NCBI RefSeq assembly: GCF_029989365.1
Contig: NZ_JAPRAQ010000020.1
Location: 89,124-153,123 of the forward strand
From: Bradyrhizobium sp. Arg816
Lineage (GTDB): Bacteria > Pseudomonadota > Alphaproteobacteria > Rhizobiales > Xanthobacteraceae
DNA: 64,000 bases
Direction: 5' to 3'
A program made the translations under genes and the position numbers. The notes beneath the pieces were generated by a model. It made no database searches, was not told where the DNA came from, and saw only the letters and a list, made by a program, of their open reading frames with translations. Shown here one piece after another: positions 26,613-36,276 of the stretch (position 1 is the first letter of the stretch; every line of letters starts with the position of its first letter).

Positions 26613-27845
26613 TCAGGCCGCCGCGCCCGGACGACTTGGCAGTTCGCCTTCCGAAAGCGCCGCGCTCGCAATCAGTCCTCCGTCGTCAGCGATCATCGAC
26701 ACGGCGCCATCCGGGGCGAGCGTCTGGGATTTGGCTGAAACAGGTCCGCAAGTCAGCATGAAGTAGTCATACGATGTTCGCTTGTCATTTCCGCTGACGA
26801 ACTGGTTGTGCAAACGGAAGAAGTGGAGGCGGATGCGTCGATAGATCTCGTCGTCGAGCATTCGACTGAATCTCACGACCCTGACGGTCGCTTCGTTCTC
26901 TGTCGACAAGCCCATTTCGGCCATCGGCCGGCTCTTGTAAAAGTTCAACGGGTCGACGAGGGCCTGATAATCGCCCCAGAAGATCGCGCGCGACTTGGCG
27001 ACGCGTTCCATCGTCGCGCGAAAGCGTGTTGCTTTCGGGTGCAGGCCGACTTTGAGTATGGATGATCCAACGCTCAAGAACGTGACGGGAGTTTTATTCC
27101 GACCGAGTTCAGGGTCCTGCTTCAAGGCGCGATCAAGCAGATCAACCGCAAGTACGGCGCCAAGACTGTGCGCTATGACCAAGATTTCGTCTGCGGCAGA
27201 GTTGCTCGCCGCAGCCACGAGCTCGGCGGCCAATCTGTCCAGTCTCTGCTCAATTTCCGAATTACCGCATCGAATATACTCGCGAGAAAAAATCCAATCG
27301 TCGAACAAGTCGCCCAGGTGGAGCCAGCGCCACGGGCCCGCCAAAACGGCTACGATTCCGAAGAAACCGCCACCGGTAGCGATAGGAATGGATCCGGTGA
27401 TCTTGAATGCAGCCACGCCAATCAAAAAGGCGGCCGCGATGAGCAATCCGAACGTGACGAATGGATAGAGAAAGAAAAGTGCGTAGCGCCAATTGGTCAG
27501 CAAGTACCGCCAAAGAGTGCCGGTCAGAACGAAATCCAGAAACGCAAGACTCCCGACGGAAATGCGTGAGCCAATGCTTCGACCCCCGAAGGCCTCAATT
27601 ACGTCGTGCCATCGGACCAGACGGTAATCGGTTTCGACGAGCCAATCGGGGCCAGTTGTCGTCACATTCCATCGTATCTGGTCGGCGGTATCATGCAAAC
27701 CGTCAACGGCCGCTTTCACTGACCAAGTACGTTGGAACCTCGCAATTTCGCGCACAAAGCGTCGTTGCGCGCTGGCATGCGACGTGATTGGATCATAGCC
27801 GCCGATATGGAATACCAACCGTTTCGCTACAGGCTTGCCGGACAT
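26613..27845 (-). CDS. membrane-embedded alpha/beta hydrolase-fold protein
   Basis: 410 residues from ATG 27845 (ggggat upstream); the frame to 28241 overlaps the divergent SGNH gene and is rejected. The opening KRLVFHIGGYDP is followed by two membrane segments (about residues 118-165) and IAHSLGAVLAVDLLD, a G/A-x-S-x-G nucleophile elbow, near residue 245. This is the pattern of membrane lipases and esterases. It heads a two-gene operon with the ICMT-like methyltransferase and is divergent from the SGNH hydrolase at 27965. Confidence 0.78.
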   Translation of the reverse strand: MSGKPVAKRLVFHIGGYDPITSHASAQRRFVREIARFQRTWSVKAAVDGLHDTADQIRWNVTTTGPDWLVETDYRLVRWHDVIEAFGGRSIGSRISVGSLAFLDFVLTGTLWRYLLTNWRYALFFLYPFVTFGLLIAAAFLIGVAAFKITGSIPIATGGGFFGIVAVLAGPWRWLHLGDLFDDWIFSREYIRCGNSEIEQRLDRLAAELVAAASNSAADEILVIAHSLGAVLAVDLLDRALKQDPELGRNKTPVTFLSVGSSILKVGLHPKATRFRATMERVAKSRAIFWGDYQALVDPLNFYKSRPMAEMGLSTENEATVRVVRFSRMLDDEIYRRIRLHFFRLHNQFVSGNDKRTSYDYFMLTCGPVSAKSQTLAPDGAVSMIADDGGLIASAALSEGELPSRPGAAA

Positions 27846-27964
27846 TGTCTTATCCCCGGACTCATGCGTGCTGCTCGCTCCCCACACGTCAATCGACCTG
27901 CAATCAAAGACAGACGTTTGAAGCCAAGGGTTGTCAAGAGAGAATCGACCAGTTATTGGGGAAC

Positions 27965-28753
27965 ATGGGTCGATTTGTTCTGCCATGCGTAAGCCGAACC
28001 GCTCGAACAATGGCGTCGATCGGTGCTGCCGTGATTGTCGGTTTGTCCAGCATAGCGCCCTCTCAAGCGCAGGACGAGGCATCATCTGGCGAGAGATGCC
28101 TTGCTGCAAATTTGGATGTCTCGCTGGGCGCACAATTGCCGCGCACGGCGGCGCGCTTGAGATCTGGTGCGCCGCTAAAGATTGTCGCGATCGGATCATC
28201 GTCGACGGTGGGGCTCTGGGTACTTCGGTCCGCGGCCACATATCCGCAGGTGATGCGCCGAGAACTCTCGAGGCTTAGATCCAACGCAACGATCGAGGTC
28301 ATCAACAGCGGTCGAGTCGGCGATACGATTCCGAACAACATCGCGCGGTTCGAGCGTGACGTTTTCGCACACACTCCTGATCTCGTTATCTGGCAATTAG
28401 GTACCAATGACGTCGCCTGGGGTGGCCGACCGGACCAAGGGCTCAAAAGAAACGTTCTTGAAGGGGTAAGGGCACTTAAGGCGGGGTCTGCCGATGTCGT
28501 GTTGATGGATCTGCAATATGCGCCACAGGTGCTCGCCTCAGCTGGCTATTCGACAATGGAGGACATCATCATCGATGTCGCAAAACAAGAACGGGTCGGG
28601 CTATTCTCTCGTTTTGCGCTGATGCGAAACTCGGTCAGTGCCGGAGTTGCGCAAAGCGCGCTTGTAACGTGGGACGGATTGCACAACACCGCCGATGGTT
28701 ATGATTGCATTGGACGAGCCCTTGCCCGAGCAATCTCAACGAGTGCGCGTTGA
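27965..28753 (+). CDS. secreted SGNH/GDSL-type hydrolase
   Basis: 262 residues from ATG 27965; ATG 28010 also fits. A hydrophobic N-terminus ending SQAQ is a signal peptide. Block I is IAIGSSSTVG (nucleophile serine), block II the Gly in NSGRVGDT, block III WQLGTNDVAW and block V the D-x-x-H in WDGLHNT. All four catalytic blocks are present, so it should be an active periplasmic esterase or acetyl hydrolase, perhaps on polysaccharide. It is divergent from the alpha/beta hydrolase operon. Confidence 0.85.
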   Translation: MGRFVLPCVSRTARTMASIGAAVIVGLSSIAPSQAQDEASSGERCLAANLDVSLGAQLPRTAARLRSGAPLKIVAIGSSSTVGLWVLRSAATYPQVMRRELSRLRSNATIEVINSGRVGDTIPNNIARFERDVFAHTPDLVIWQLGTNDVAWGGRPDQGLKRNVLEGVRALKAGSADVVLMDLQYAPQVLASAGYSTMEDIIIDVAKQERVGLFSRFALMRNSVSAGVAQSALVTWDGLHNTADGYDCIGRALARAISTSAR

Positions 28754-28935
28754 GAGGCCCGAGCTCAAGCGAATCGAAGTCTGTGGGTTCGCATGAGTTT
28801 GGGCACCGGCCGTGACAGCGATGCCGAGCGTACAGATGCCCACCAACGCGAACAAAGACCAATTATCGTCGACAATCACCGCATCTCTCGCAACGGTGAC
28901 AGTAACTCGCGCCGACGCTGTCAGGAGGTGCGCTC

Positions 28936-29196
28936 ATGCACCATTATGCCAGCCAACTTGTTGACCTATTACTGGTGCTTGTCGCCGCGTGGATGGTGCC
29001 AACCACCATCTTTATTATCTACGCCTATTTCGCTCGTCTTAAGAATCCGGTCACCGAATCGGTCTTTGGACGTGCGGTGATCATATCCTTGTTCATCATA
29101 ACCACGTCGATCTGGCTCCCGATAATTCTGGCCGCCATAGTCCTATCACTGATCGGTCATTTGTGGTTCCGCTTCAGGGGACAGCTACGCAAGTAG
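28936..29196 (+). CDS. small two-helix membrane protein, unknown
   Basis: 86 residues preceded by a strong ribosome site (aggaggtgcg). Two hydrophobic helices (about residues 8-31 and 46-76) and a short basic tail. No family recognised. Confidence 0.68.
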   Translation: MHHYASQLVDLLLVLVAAWMVPTTIFIIYAYFARLKNPVTESVFGRAVIISLFIITTSIWLPIILAAIVLSLIGHLWFRFRGQLRK

Positions 29197-29273
29197 CTGG
29201 ATGTTGCTAGAGGCGAAAAAGATAGGGTCGAATTAGAGCGCCCCTCGACAAACTAAAAAAGGGAAGCGAAGCA

Positions 29274-29561
29274 ATGTCCGCGTTTCTCCCAGTTCTGACG
29301 ATGGTTGCTATCAATTTTATAACAATCGCCACGGCTGCAGAATGGCGACCGCAGTTTCTCTCAGCGTGCCGAAACGGTTGCGCGCAGCAAGGCGGCTTTT
29401 CGACGGACGCTTGCTTGCAGATTTGCATCTGCATGGCTTCAGAATTGGAAACGAAGTTTAGTACCGAGACTCTCGGCTCCATTGATCCCCCGAGTGCTGA
29501 GCAACTACACCAAACTAACGAAATCAGAATGCTTTGCGTCCGGCGAGTACTAGGACGTTAG
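29274..29561 (+). CDS. small secreted cysteine-containing protein, unknown
   Basis: 95 residues with ggaagcg before the ATG. A signal peptide ends near residue 22 (ATAA). The mature part contains six cysteines (CRNGC, ACLQICIC and CVRR), likely disulphide-bonded. It is followed by AT-richer DNA and the 27-bp tandem repeat. Function unknown. Confidence 0.62.
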   Translation: MSAFLPVLTMVAINFITIATAAEWRPQFLSACRNGCAQQGGFSTDACLQICICMASELETKFSTETLGSIDPPSAEQLHQTNEIRMLCVRRVLGR

Positions 29562-29810
29562 AGCTGTTGCCAATGGCTCGGTGGTCATCAGCTTGACCCT
29601 GACGTACCTCTCCGTCTTTCCATAGACGCAAAATTGGTTGCCCCGGCTGCTCGAGGACAATATCGCGCCGACGGCGCATCCGAGTTCTCCTTGCGAGACC
29701 ATCTCGGCCCTGAGCTCGAAGATGGCCTTTGAACCGATGCTCACATCGTTGAGCGCGCAGCTCACGCAATCGATCTGTACCAAGCAGCTCACGCAATCGA
29801 TCTGTACCAA
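29550..29810 (-). CDS. doubtful small ORF containing the tandem repeat
   Basis: 86 residues. The first 18 residues are two copies of a nine-residue unit encoded by the 27-bp tandem repeat. The rest has no recognised domain. It overlaps the preceding plus-strand gene by 12 bases and lacks a good ribosome site. It may be a gene remnant. Confidence 0.3.
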   Translation of the reverse strand: MVQIDCVSCLVQIDCVSCALNDVSIGSKAIFELRAEMVSQGELGCAVGAILSSSSRGNQFCVYGKTERYVRVKLMTTEPLATALTS

Positions 29811-29811
29811 G
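29758..29811. repeat. two perfect 27-bp tandem repeats
   Basis: Copies at 29758-29784 and 29785-29811 are identical. They lie about 160 bases from the tRNA-Lys fragment. Confidence 0.95.
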
Positions 29812-29972
29812 TGGTCTGCGCGCTGTACTTCAGCGCGCGAAGGTACAGAACATGGACAAGCGCATGATCATGAAAGTTTGATTTTCACGCGAGTTTATCA
29901 GGCGGATCAAGCCGATTTCGCAACTGCGGGGCCCGTTCTGATCCCCAAACGTCCCAAGTCGTTGATCTTATT

Positions 29973-30022
29973 TGGTGGGCGCACCAGGGCTCGAACCTGG
30001 GACCCGCTGATTAAGAGTCAGC
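29973..30022 (-). pseudogene. 3' half of a tRNA-Lys (anticodon CTT)
   Basis: Read on the minus strand, bases 30022 to 29973 contain a full anticodon arm (GCTGA CTCTTAA TCAGC), a T arm (CCAGG TTCGAGC CCTGG) and the 3' acceptor strand ending CCA. The D arm and 5' acceptor are missing: the sequence changes abruptly at 30023. Such half tRNAs are left at the ends of integrated elements or after their excision. Confidence 0.85.
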
Positions 30023-30174
30023 CCCGGGCTGAAAACAATCAATGACTTAGTGGTCGCACCGCCGGGCTTATCCGGCGGAAAATGGGCATTCGTCGCACGA
30101 CCTTCTAGCTGGCATCTTGCCGTCGGTGACCGGCGTGGGCGTGCTCACCGGAGCCGCGCCAAACCCAGTGATGG

Positions 30175-31176
30175 TCAACTTCCTGACCGGCGCCGGTCAG
30201 CCTCAGGTCGGGTAAGGGAGAGAAGCCGAGCGCCAAGATTAACAGAAAGACGAGCGCGACCGCGATCTATAGATTCGGGCCTGACCTCCATCCCGCGAAG
30301 TTCAGACAGGATGGCGCGCTCGGCCGCAAAATTTGGTCTCCCGGAACGGGTGAGGGCGTATGGCCACTCGCAAAATTTACTGCTGTTTTGGAGGCCGCCC
30401 CGATCGAGAAAAGCGACCCGCTGTTCGGGTTGACGCTCGGCAAGGCCTTTGGCCTGCTCCGTCGAAAAGCGCCCCTTGCACAGCGTCGGATAGCCGGCCG
30501 GCTCGCTGGGTTCGAACCGGTTGATGGTGAAGCCGCCCAGCCGCGACGTCGTTCCCTGCGGCGTCTGCTCGTAGGCCACGTGGCTTGCGGGCGAGCAGAC
30601 GCCCTGCATGTTCGGCGACTTGCCGGTGGCATAGGAGGACAGCGAGCAGCGTCCTTCCGCCATCACACAGAGGCCGCCAAACACGAAGACCTCGGTCTCG
30701 CAAGCCGCCTCGCGCGAGATCTCCGCGATCTCCGGCACGCTGAGGACGCGGGGCAGCACCACGCGGCGGGCGCCAAAGGTCTCGACATAGAAGGCAATGG
30801 CGTCCGGGTTTGCGGCCGCCGCCTGCACCGAGACATGCAGGCGCTGGTTTGGATGGCGCCTCGCTGTGTAGTCCATCAGGCCGATGTCGGCGAGGATCAG
30901 CGCATCGGCGTCGGCACTCACCGCATCGTCCACAGCGCGCTGCCACAGCTCGACTCTGGAAGCACGCGGAAAGGTGTTGATGGCAACCAGCACCTTCGCG
31001 TCGCTTCTATGCGCGAGCGCGATCCCCCTGCGCAGCTCGTCGCGGCTGAAATTCAAGCCCGGAAAGTTACGCGCATTGGTTTCGTCGTTGAATCCGCAAT
31101 AGACCGCTTCGGCGCCGGCATCGATGGCGCTCTTCAGCGCAGCCGGGGTACCGGCGGGGCAGATCAGCTCCATCAT
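30175..31176 (-). pseudogene. ubiU: ubiquinone biosynthesis protein UbiU with a replaced C-terminus
   Basis: UbiU is a U32-family Fe-S protein that, with UbiV, hydroxylates the quinone ring without O2. The first about 238 residues are typical, and all four cluster cysteines are present (Cys170, 177, 194, 233, matching the E. coli ones shifted by one because of a double Met start). After GYPTLCKGRF (about base 30465) the sequence leaves the family and ends in an Arg-rich tail, so the conserved C-terminal barrel part is gone. No ubiV is present. The ATG overlaps the ubiT stop. It is probably inactive. Confidence 0.75.
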
Positions 31177-31712
31177 TTGAACGGCCTCCGCGACCCGCCG
31201 ATCAGGCTGTCGCGCGCCGCCTCCAGCGCGCGCCTTGCGGGGCCAGCCAGCGGGCCGAGCAACGAGGACAGCTCCGCCGCGAGATCGAGCTGAGCGTCGT
31301 CGATTGCATTGCGCAACGCGAGCACCGCCTCGATATCGCCCTCGATCACGAGCTCGCGCGAGAACATCAATGCGTCGCCGTCGACCTTTCCTTCGAGCAG
31401 GGCCAGCAGATTGGCGAGCGAGGCGGAGATGCGCGCATCCAGATCACGCGGCAGGTCGCGCACCACCGTAAGGTGTGGCGGCGCCGCCTCGACGACGAAG
31501 GCGAACGGCAGGTCGGTTGGTCTGATGCCGAACCGCGCGCGCGAATGCTCGCCAAGCCGATCGAAGATCGCGGGATTGCGCTGGCATATCCGCTGCAAGA
31601 AGCCTGATAGAACGCGCTGCAGCGGAAGCAGCGGCAAGGGACGCATCGCGACAGCGACAAGTGGCGGGATGACCGGCAAAGGGCCGGACGGCGCAACGGA
31701 CGGAGCATTCAT
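31173..31712 (-). CDS. ubiT: ubiquinone biosynthesis accessory factor UbiT (SCP2 domain)
   Basis: 179 residues with an SCP2 sterol-carrier-like lipid-binding domain (about residues 45-145; FAFVVE...LTVVRDLPRDLDARISASLANLLALLEGK...LMFSRELVIEGD). UbiT delivers or holds hydrophobic ubiquinone precursors for the O2-independent UbiU-UbiV hydroxylases. It appears intact and is coupled to ubiU by an ATGA overlap. The proline-rich N-terminus is common in this family. Confidence 0.85.
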   Translation of the reverse strand: MNAPSVAPSGPLPVIPPLVAVAMRPLPLLPLQRVLSGFLQRICQRNPAIFDRLGEHSRARFGIRPTDLPFAFVVEAAPPHLTVVRDLPRDLDARISASLANLLALLEGKVDGDALMFSRELVIEGDIEAVLALRNAIDDAQLDLAAELSSLLGPLAGPARRALEAARDSLIGGSRRPFK

Positions 31713-31815
31713 GGGATCAAATCTGGACGGATTGTGCGCGGATGTATTTGAGCCGGTACAATGAAGGCGGAAATCATCCCGGCTAGCTCTGCCTATTCTA
31801 GAGGAGTTCGTTCAC

Positions 31816-33266
31816 TTGCAGCGTGATGTCCCGCGCTTTCGAGAATTGTCCGACTTCCTGCGCTTCATCGAGAGCAAGGGGCAGTTGCGACGTATTCGCG
31901 AGAGAGTCTCGGTGGTCCATGAGATCACCGAAATCCACCGCCGGGTGCTTGGCGAGCACGGGCCTGCACTATTGTTCGAGCAGCCGATCAAGGCCGACGG
32001 CACGCCGTCCGAGATGCCGCTTCTCACCAACGTCTTCGGCTCGGTCGAACGCATCGCGTGGGGTATGGGAATTACGCCGGATCGCCTCGATGAGCTCGGC
32101 GCGCCGATGGCCGAACTGCGCGCGCCGCGCCCGCCGCACGGATTGCGGGATGCCTGGGACAAGCTTCCGCTGGCGCGCGCCGCGCTCGCGACCCGGCCCC
32201 GCACGCGCGCAGCCGCGCCGGTCCACGACTGCGTCGCCATGGGCGACGACATCGACCTCGGCAGGCTGCCGGTGCAGATCTGCTGGCCGGGCGAACCCGC
32301 GCCGCTGATCACTTGGCCGCTTGTCATCACGGTGCCACCGGAATCGGCAGCCGCCGATCAGGAAGAGAATGTCGGCGTCTACCGTATCCAGGTGCTCGGC
32401 CGCAACCGCACCATTATCCGCTGGCTCGCTCACCGCGGCGGCGCACGCCATCACCGCGAGTGGAAAGCACTCGGCCGCGACATGCCGGTGGCGGTCGTCA
32501 TCGGCGCCGATCCCGCGACCGTCCTGGCTTCCGTGCTGCCGCTGCCCGAGACGATCTCCGAACTGCGGCCGCAGCCGAGATCGTGATCGAGGGTTTTGTT
32601 TCGGCAACCGAAACGGCGCCCGAGGGCCCCCACGGCGATCACACCGGCTACTACAACTCGGTCGAGGACTTTCCGGTCATGCGCGTCACCGCCGTGACCG
32701 GCCGGCGCCAACCGATCTATCTCTCGACCTTTACCGGCCGCCCGCCGGACGAGCCATCGCGGATCAGCGAGGCGCTGAACCGACTGTTCGTGCCGCTGAT
32801 CCGGCAGCAATTTCCCGAAGTGGTCGACTGTTTTCTGCCGCCGGAGGCCTGCTCATATCGCATCGCGATTGCGGCGATCAAGAAGCGCTATCCGGGCCAG
32901 GCGCGACGGCTGATGCTCGGCCTGTGGTCGATGCTCCCGCAGTTCAGCTATACGAAATTGCTGATCGTGGTCGACGACGATATCGACATTCGCGACTGGC
33001 GCGCGGTGATGTGGGCGGTCTCGACTCGCAGTGACAGCTCGCGCGACCTGGTGACGCTGACCGACACGCCGATCGACTATCTCGACTTTGCTTCTCCAAA
33101 ATCCGGACTCGGTGGCAAGCTCGGCATCGATGCCACCACAAAAATCCCGCCGGAGACAGAACGGCTCTGGGGCGAACCGCTCGCGATGGATCCCGACGTG
33201 ATCGCGCGGGTCGATGCAATGTGGTCGCGCCTCGGCCTCATGGACGTCGCACGGGAATTGGCATGA
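31816..33266 (+). pseudogene. ubiD: UbiD-family decarboxylase with an out-of-frame internal deletion
   Basis: UbiD decarboxylates the polyprenyl-hydroxybenzoate intermediate of ubiquinone synthesis with prenylated FMN from UbiX. The first part (31816-32586, TTG start after GAGGAG) is a good UbiD N-terminus ending at LPETISEL, then a premature stop. The rest continues in another frame from about 32575 (AEIVIEGF ... ETAPEGPHGDHTGYYN ... YLDFASP) to 33266. Compared with E. coli UbiD, about 25 residues between SE(L/Y) and AEIV(I/L)EG are missing, so a deletion of roughly 70 bases shifted the frame. The ubiX start overlaps its stop (ATGA). Confidence 0.85.
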
Positions 33267-33871
33267 GCGAGCGGCTGGGCGTCATCGTCGGCACCAGCGG
33301 GGCCTCAGGCGCTGCAATCGGCGCACGCATTGTCGAACGGCTCGCGGAAGATCCGCGTTGCGCCCTCCACCTCGTGATCTCGCCGGCAGCGGAGCGCACG
33401 CTTGCCGAGGAGGTGGACGCCAACGCGCCGGCGCGTCTGCGCGGCCTGGCCTTTCGCTACCATGCTCACCATGACATCGGTAGCTGCATCGCCAGCGGCT
33501 CGTTTCCGATTCACGGGATGATCGTGGCCCCCTGCTCGATCCGTACGCTCTCCGCCATCGCCTGGGGGCAACTCGACAATCTGCTGGTACGCGCTGCCGA
33601 CGTGCAGCTCAAGGAGCGGCGCCGCTTGGTGCTCCTGGCGCGTGAAAGCCCGCTGCATCTCGGCCATCTCCGCACGATGGCGCAGGTGACTGAAAGCGGT
33701 GCAATCCTCGCGCCACCGCTACCGGCTTTCTATCTCAAGCCGCAGTCTCTGGCTGAGGTGGTCGACCAGATCGCCTGCCGCGCCATCAATCTCCTGGACC
33801 TGCCCGGCGTGTCGGCGCCAGCGCAGGCATGGGCCGGCGAAGATAATAGCGCGCGCCGCCCAATTCCCTAA
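33263..33871 (+). CDS. ubiX: flavin prenyltransferase UbiX
   Basis: 202 residues. UbiX joins dimethylallyl phosphate to FMN to make prenyl-FMN, the cofactor of UbiD-type decarboxylases. VIVGTSGASGAAIGARIVERL at the N-terminus is the family's FMN/phosphate-binding opening. APCSIRTLSAIAWG and LLARESPLHLGHL are the other two conserved blocks. The ATG 33263 overlaps the ubiD stop. It looks intact although its partner ubiD is broken. Confidence 0.93.
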   Translation: MSERLGVIVGTSGASGAAIGARIVERLAEDPRCALHLVISPAAERTLAEEVDANAPARLRGLAFRYHAHHDIGSCIASGSFPIHGMIVAPCSIRTLSAIAWGQLDNLLVRAADVQLKERRRLVLLARESPLHLGHLRTMAQVTESGAILAPPLPAFYLKPQSLAEVVDQIACRAINLLDLPGVSAPAQAWAGEDNSARRPIP

Positions 33872-34256
33872 TGCTGCGCCGCACTACAGCGCGCCTAGCC
33901 CGGACTCTCGAACAGATCGAGCCGCGGCCAAGCGGAACTTCGATCGCTACCTTTGCTAGAACCATTCAAAAAGTATAGGTTGATCTGGTCAACGGGCTTG
34001 AGAGAAAGGCCTGGGACGTTAGGGACGTGGGACGCTGAAGGGGTTGCTTGATCGGAAGGCGCGGTCGTCTTCACGGCGGGTGCGACGGATATGGAATCCG
34101 ATTCAGACGGCCGTCACGGCGGCCTGGAAGGGTCTTACCGTCGGACTTTGCGTGAGCCGAACCGGCAGTTGCGGCAGGCACTCCCCCGCATTCAGGTGAA
34201 TGATCGCAGGGCCCGTCATGAGCGGGTCCAGCACCTTTCACGTCGGAGGAGCCGGG
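33872..34256. other. promoter region of the first sigma-54 activator
   Basis: 385 bases with no gene seen. Three GGGACG words lie close together at 34013-34034 as imperfect direct repeats, of unknown meaning. Confidence 0.4.
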
Positions 34257-36182
34257 ATGGACCAACGAGAAGTGCTGGCGGCGTGGGAGAAGTTCGTCGA
34301 GCGCGGAGCGTTGTCATCCGACTTGAGATCATCGGTCGCAGCGTCGTGGCAGCGATCCAGGAACCATCGCGTCACCGTCGACCGTGCGCGAGCGCCGCTC
34401 GTCGCGGACGCCGAGTTGTTCCGTCATCGCTCCAAATACGCGTCGCTCCGTCATGCCGCCCGCTGCGCTCTCGAGAATTCGAAAACATTTCTGTGCGATG
34501 CAAACTCAATCATGATCCTCACCGATCCGAGTGGGCTGATCATCGATACACAGGGCGACGACAGGGTCATCGACGCCGGCCGCGCAGTCCATCTCGAACA
34601 CGGAGGTCGCTGGAGCGAGGCCGACATCGGCACCAACGCGATTGGCGCCGCGATAGCGGAATCGAAACCTGTCCAAATTCACGGTACAGAGCATTTCTGC
34701 TCGGAGGTGCAGCGGTGGACTTGCGCTGCCGTCCCGGTTCATGACCCGACCGATGGCGAACTGCTTGGCGTGGTCGACATCTCGGGTCCTGCAAGCACCT
34801 TCAACCCGCAGAGCCTGGCTTTGGCCGTCGCGGTCGGCCATCACGTGGAAAGCGTTCTGGCCCAATCAGTCCGACAGGAACATGAGGAGTTGCTGTGCCG
34901 CTTTCTCGGCAAGAGATCGCAATGGGCGAACGATGAATGCATCGTGCTCGATCGTCGTGGCATGATCCTCCACGCCACCGAGCGTGCTCTGAACGCACTC
35001 CAGCATGATCGCCACGGCATTCACAACGACGCGCCAACCCGCTTTTTGAAGACCGTTCCCTTCGATGAGTGGCCGGGCAGGTTGAAGGAGCTGCTTCCCA
35101 ACGCGAGCTTTAACTTCGTCGAAAACGAACGCTCCGGCATCGGCGCCATCGTGGTGCTGCATGCGCGACGACGCCAGTTGATCACGCATCGCGATGTCCA
35201 GAAATCGAGATCCGGATCTGACGGCCGCGAGACCGCGAGCTCATCATCTGCCCGAAAGGATTCAAAGCCGGAACCACGGTCTCTTCAGAGCATGGCCGCC
35301 GGCTTCGTTGCGCGCGACCCCGCGGTCCGAGCCATCGTCCGTCAAGTCGAGACCGCGGCAGCACGCAAGATGCCCATCCTCATCCGCGGCGAGACCGGAA
35401 CCGGCAAGGAACAGCTTGCCCGCCACGCCCATATGGCGAGTGGGCGAACCGGCGCGTTCATCCCTGTGAATTGCGCCGCCCTGCCGGAAAGCCTGATCGA
35501 GAGCGAGCTGTTTGGCTATGCCGAGGGAGCATTCACCGGCGCGCGGCGCGGCGGCGCGATTGGACTGGTCAAGGAGGCCGACGGCGGCACGCTGTTCCTT
35601 GACGAGATCGGCGACATGCCCGTCGCGCTGCAAGCGGTGCTTCTGCGCCTGCTCGACGACTGGACCGTGCGTCCTGTCGGCGGCGTCAGATCGAAGGTCG
35701 ATGTCTTTCTCATCTCCGCCACCAACGCCAGGTTGGACAAGGCCATCGCCGAAGCCCGATTCCGATCCGACCTGCTCTATCGTCTCAATACGCTCGAGGT
35801 CAACCTGCCGCCACTCCGAGATCGCACCGACTTTGATGCCATCGTTCGCCATCTGCTCAATGCGATCGACCCGAATTGCGAAATCACGCGGACGGACATT
35901 GCGCATCTCGCCGCACGTCCCTGGCCTGGCAACGTCCGCGAGCTACGCAACGTTCTGGCGCGATTCACCCTTGCCGCCGCGGACGGCTCTATCAACGAAG
36001 CCAGCGCGGAGAACATCGTTCCACTCCCTGGAACGGAGTCCGGATCGCTCCACGACATCCACCGCGCGCGAATCCTTGTGGTGTATGCCGAGACCGCCGG
36101 AAACGTCAGCGAAACCGCGCGACGCCTCGGCGTCTCAAGAAACACCATCTATCGCGCACTGGGGCAGAAGAAGCCCGAGTGA
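34257..36182 (+). CDS. sigma-54-dependent activator, AcoR/MimR-like
   Basis: 641 residues from ATG 34257 (ggagga upstream). The order is a GAF-type sensor region (about residues 70-220), an AAA+ sigma-54 interaction domain with Walker A GETGTGKE (about residue 378), GAFTGA (about 423) and Walker B LFLDEIGDMP, and a C-terminal Fis-type helix-turn-helix (ETARRLGVSRNTIYRAL). The GAFTGA loop that contacts sigma-54 is intact. It is convergent with the chaperonin at the end of the monooxygenase operon, and a paralogue lies at 46529. It probably activates the operon in response to an alkane, alcohol or ketone. Confidence 0.92.
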   Translation: MDQREVLAAWEKFVERGALSSDLRSSVAASWQRSRNHRVTVDRARAPLVADAELFRHRSKYASLRHAARCALENSKTFLCDANSIMILTDPSGLIIDTQGDDRVIDAGRAVHLEHGGRWSEADIGTNAIGAAIAESKPVQIHGTEHFCSEVQRWTCAAVPVHDPTDGELLGVVDISGPASTFNPQSLALAVAVGHHVESVLAQSVRQEHEELLCRFLGKRSQWANDECIVLDRRGMILHATERALNALQHDRHGIHNDAPTRFLKTVPFDEWPGRLKELLPNASFNFVENERSGIGAIVVLHARRRQLITHRDVQKSRSGSDGRETASSSSARKDSKPEPRSLQSMAAGFVARDPAVRAIVRQVETAAARKMPILIRGETGTGKEQLARHAHMASGRTGAFIPVNCAALPESLIESELFGYAEGAFTGARRGGAIGLVKEADGGTLFLDEIGDMPVALQAVLLRLLDDWTVRPVGGVRSKVDVFLISATNARLDKAIAEARFRSDLLYRLNTLEVNLPPLRDRTDFDAIVRHLLNAIDPNCEITRTDIAHLAARPWPGNVRELRNVLARFTLAAADGSINEASAENIVPLPGTESGSLHDIHRARILVVYAETAGNVSETARRLGVSRNTIYRALGQKKPE

Positions 36183-36205
36183 TGCCACAGTGCCTCGAAG
36201 CACCG

Positions 36206-36226
36206 ATGCTGCGAGTATCGCAGCAT
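36206..36226. terminator. perfect hairpin between convergent activator and chaperonin genes
   Basis: ATGCTGCGA and TCGCAGCAT form a 9-bp perfect stem with a 3-base loop, between the stop at 36182 and the convergent stop at 36277. Its place suits a bidirectional terminator, but there is no T-run. Confidence 0.5.
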
Positions 36227-36276
36227 GCCCAGTTATGGATAGAGCCCGGTCGCTTCGAACCGATGACCGGTTCCGT

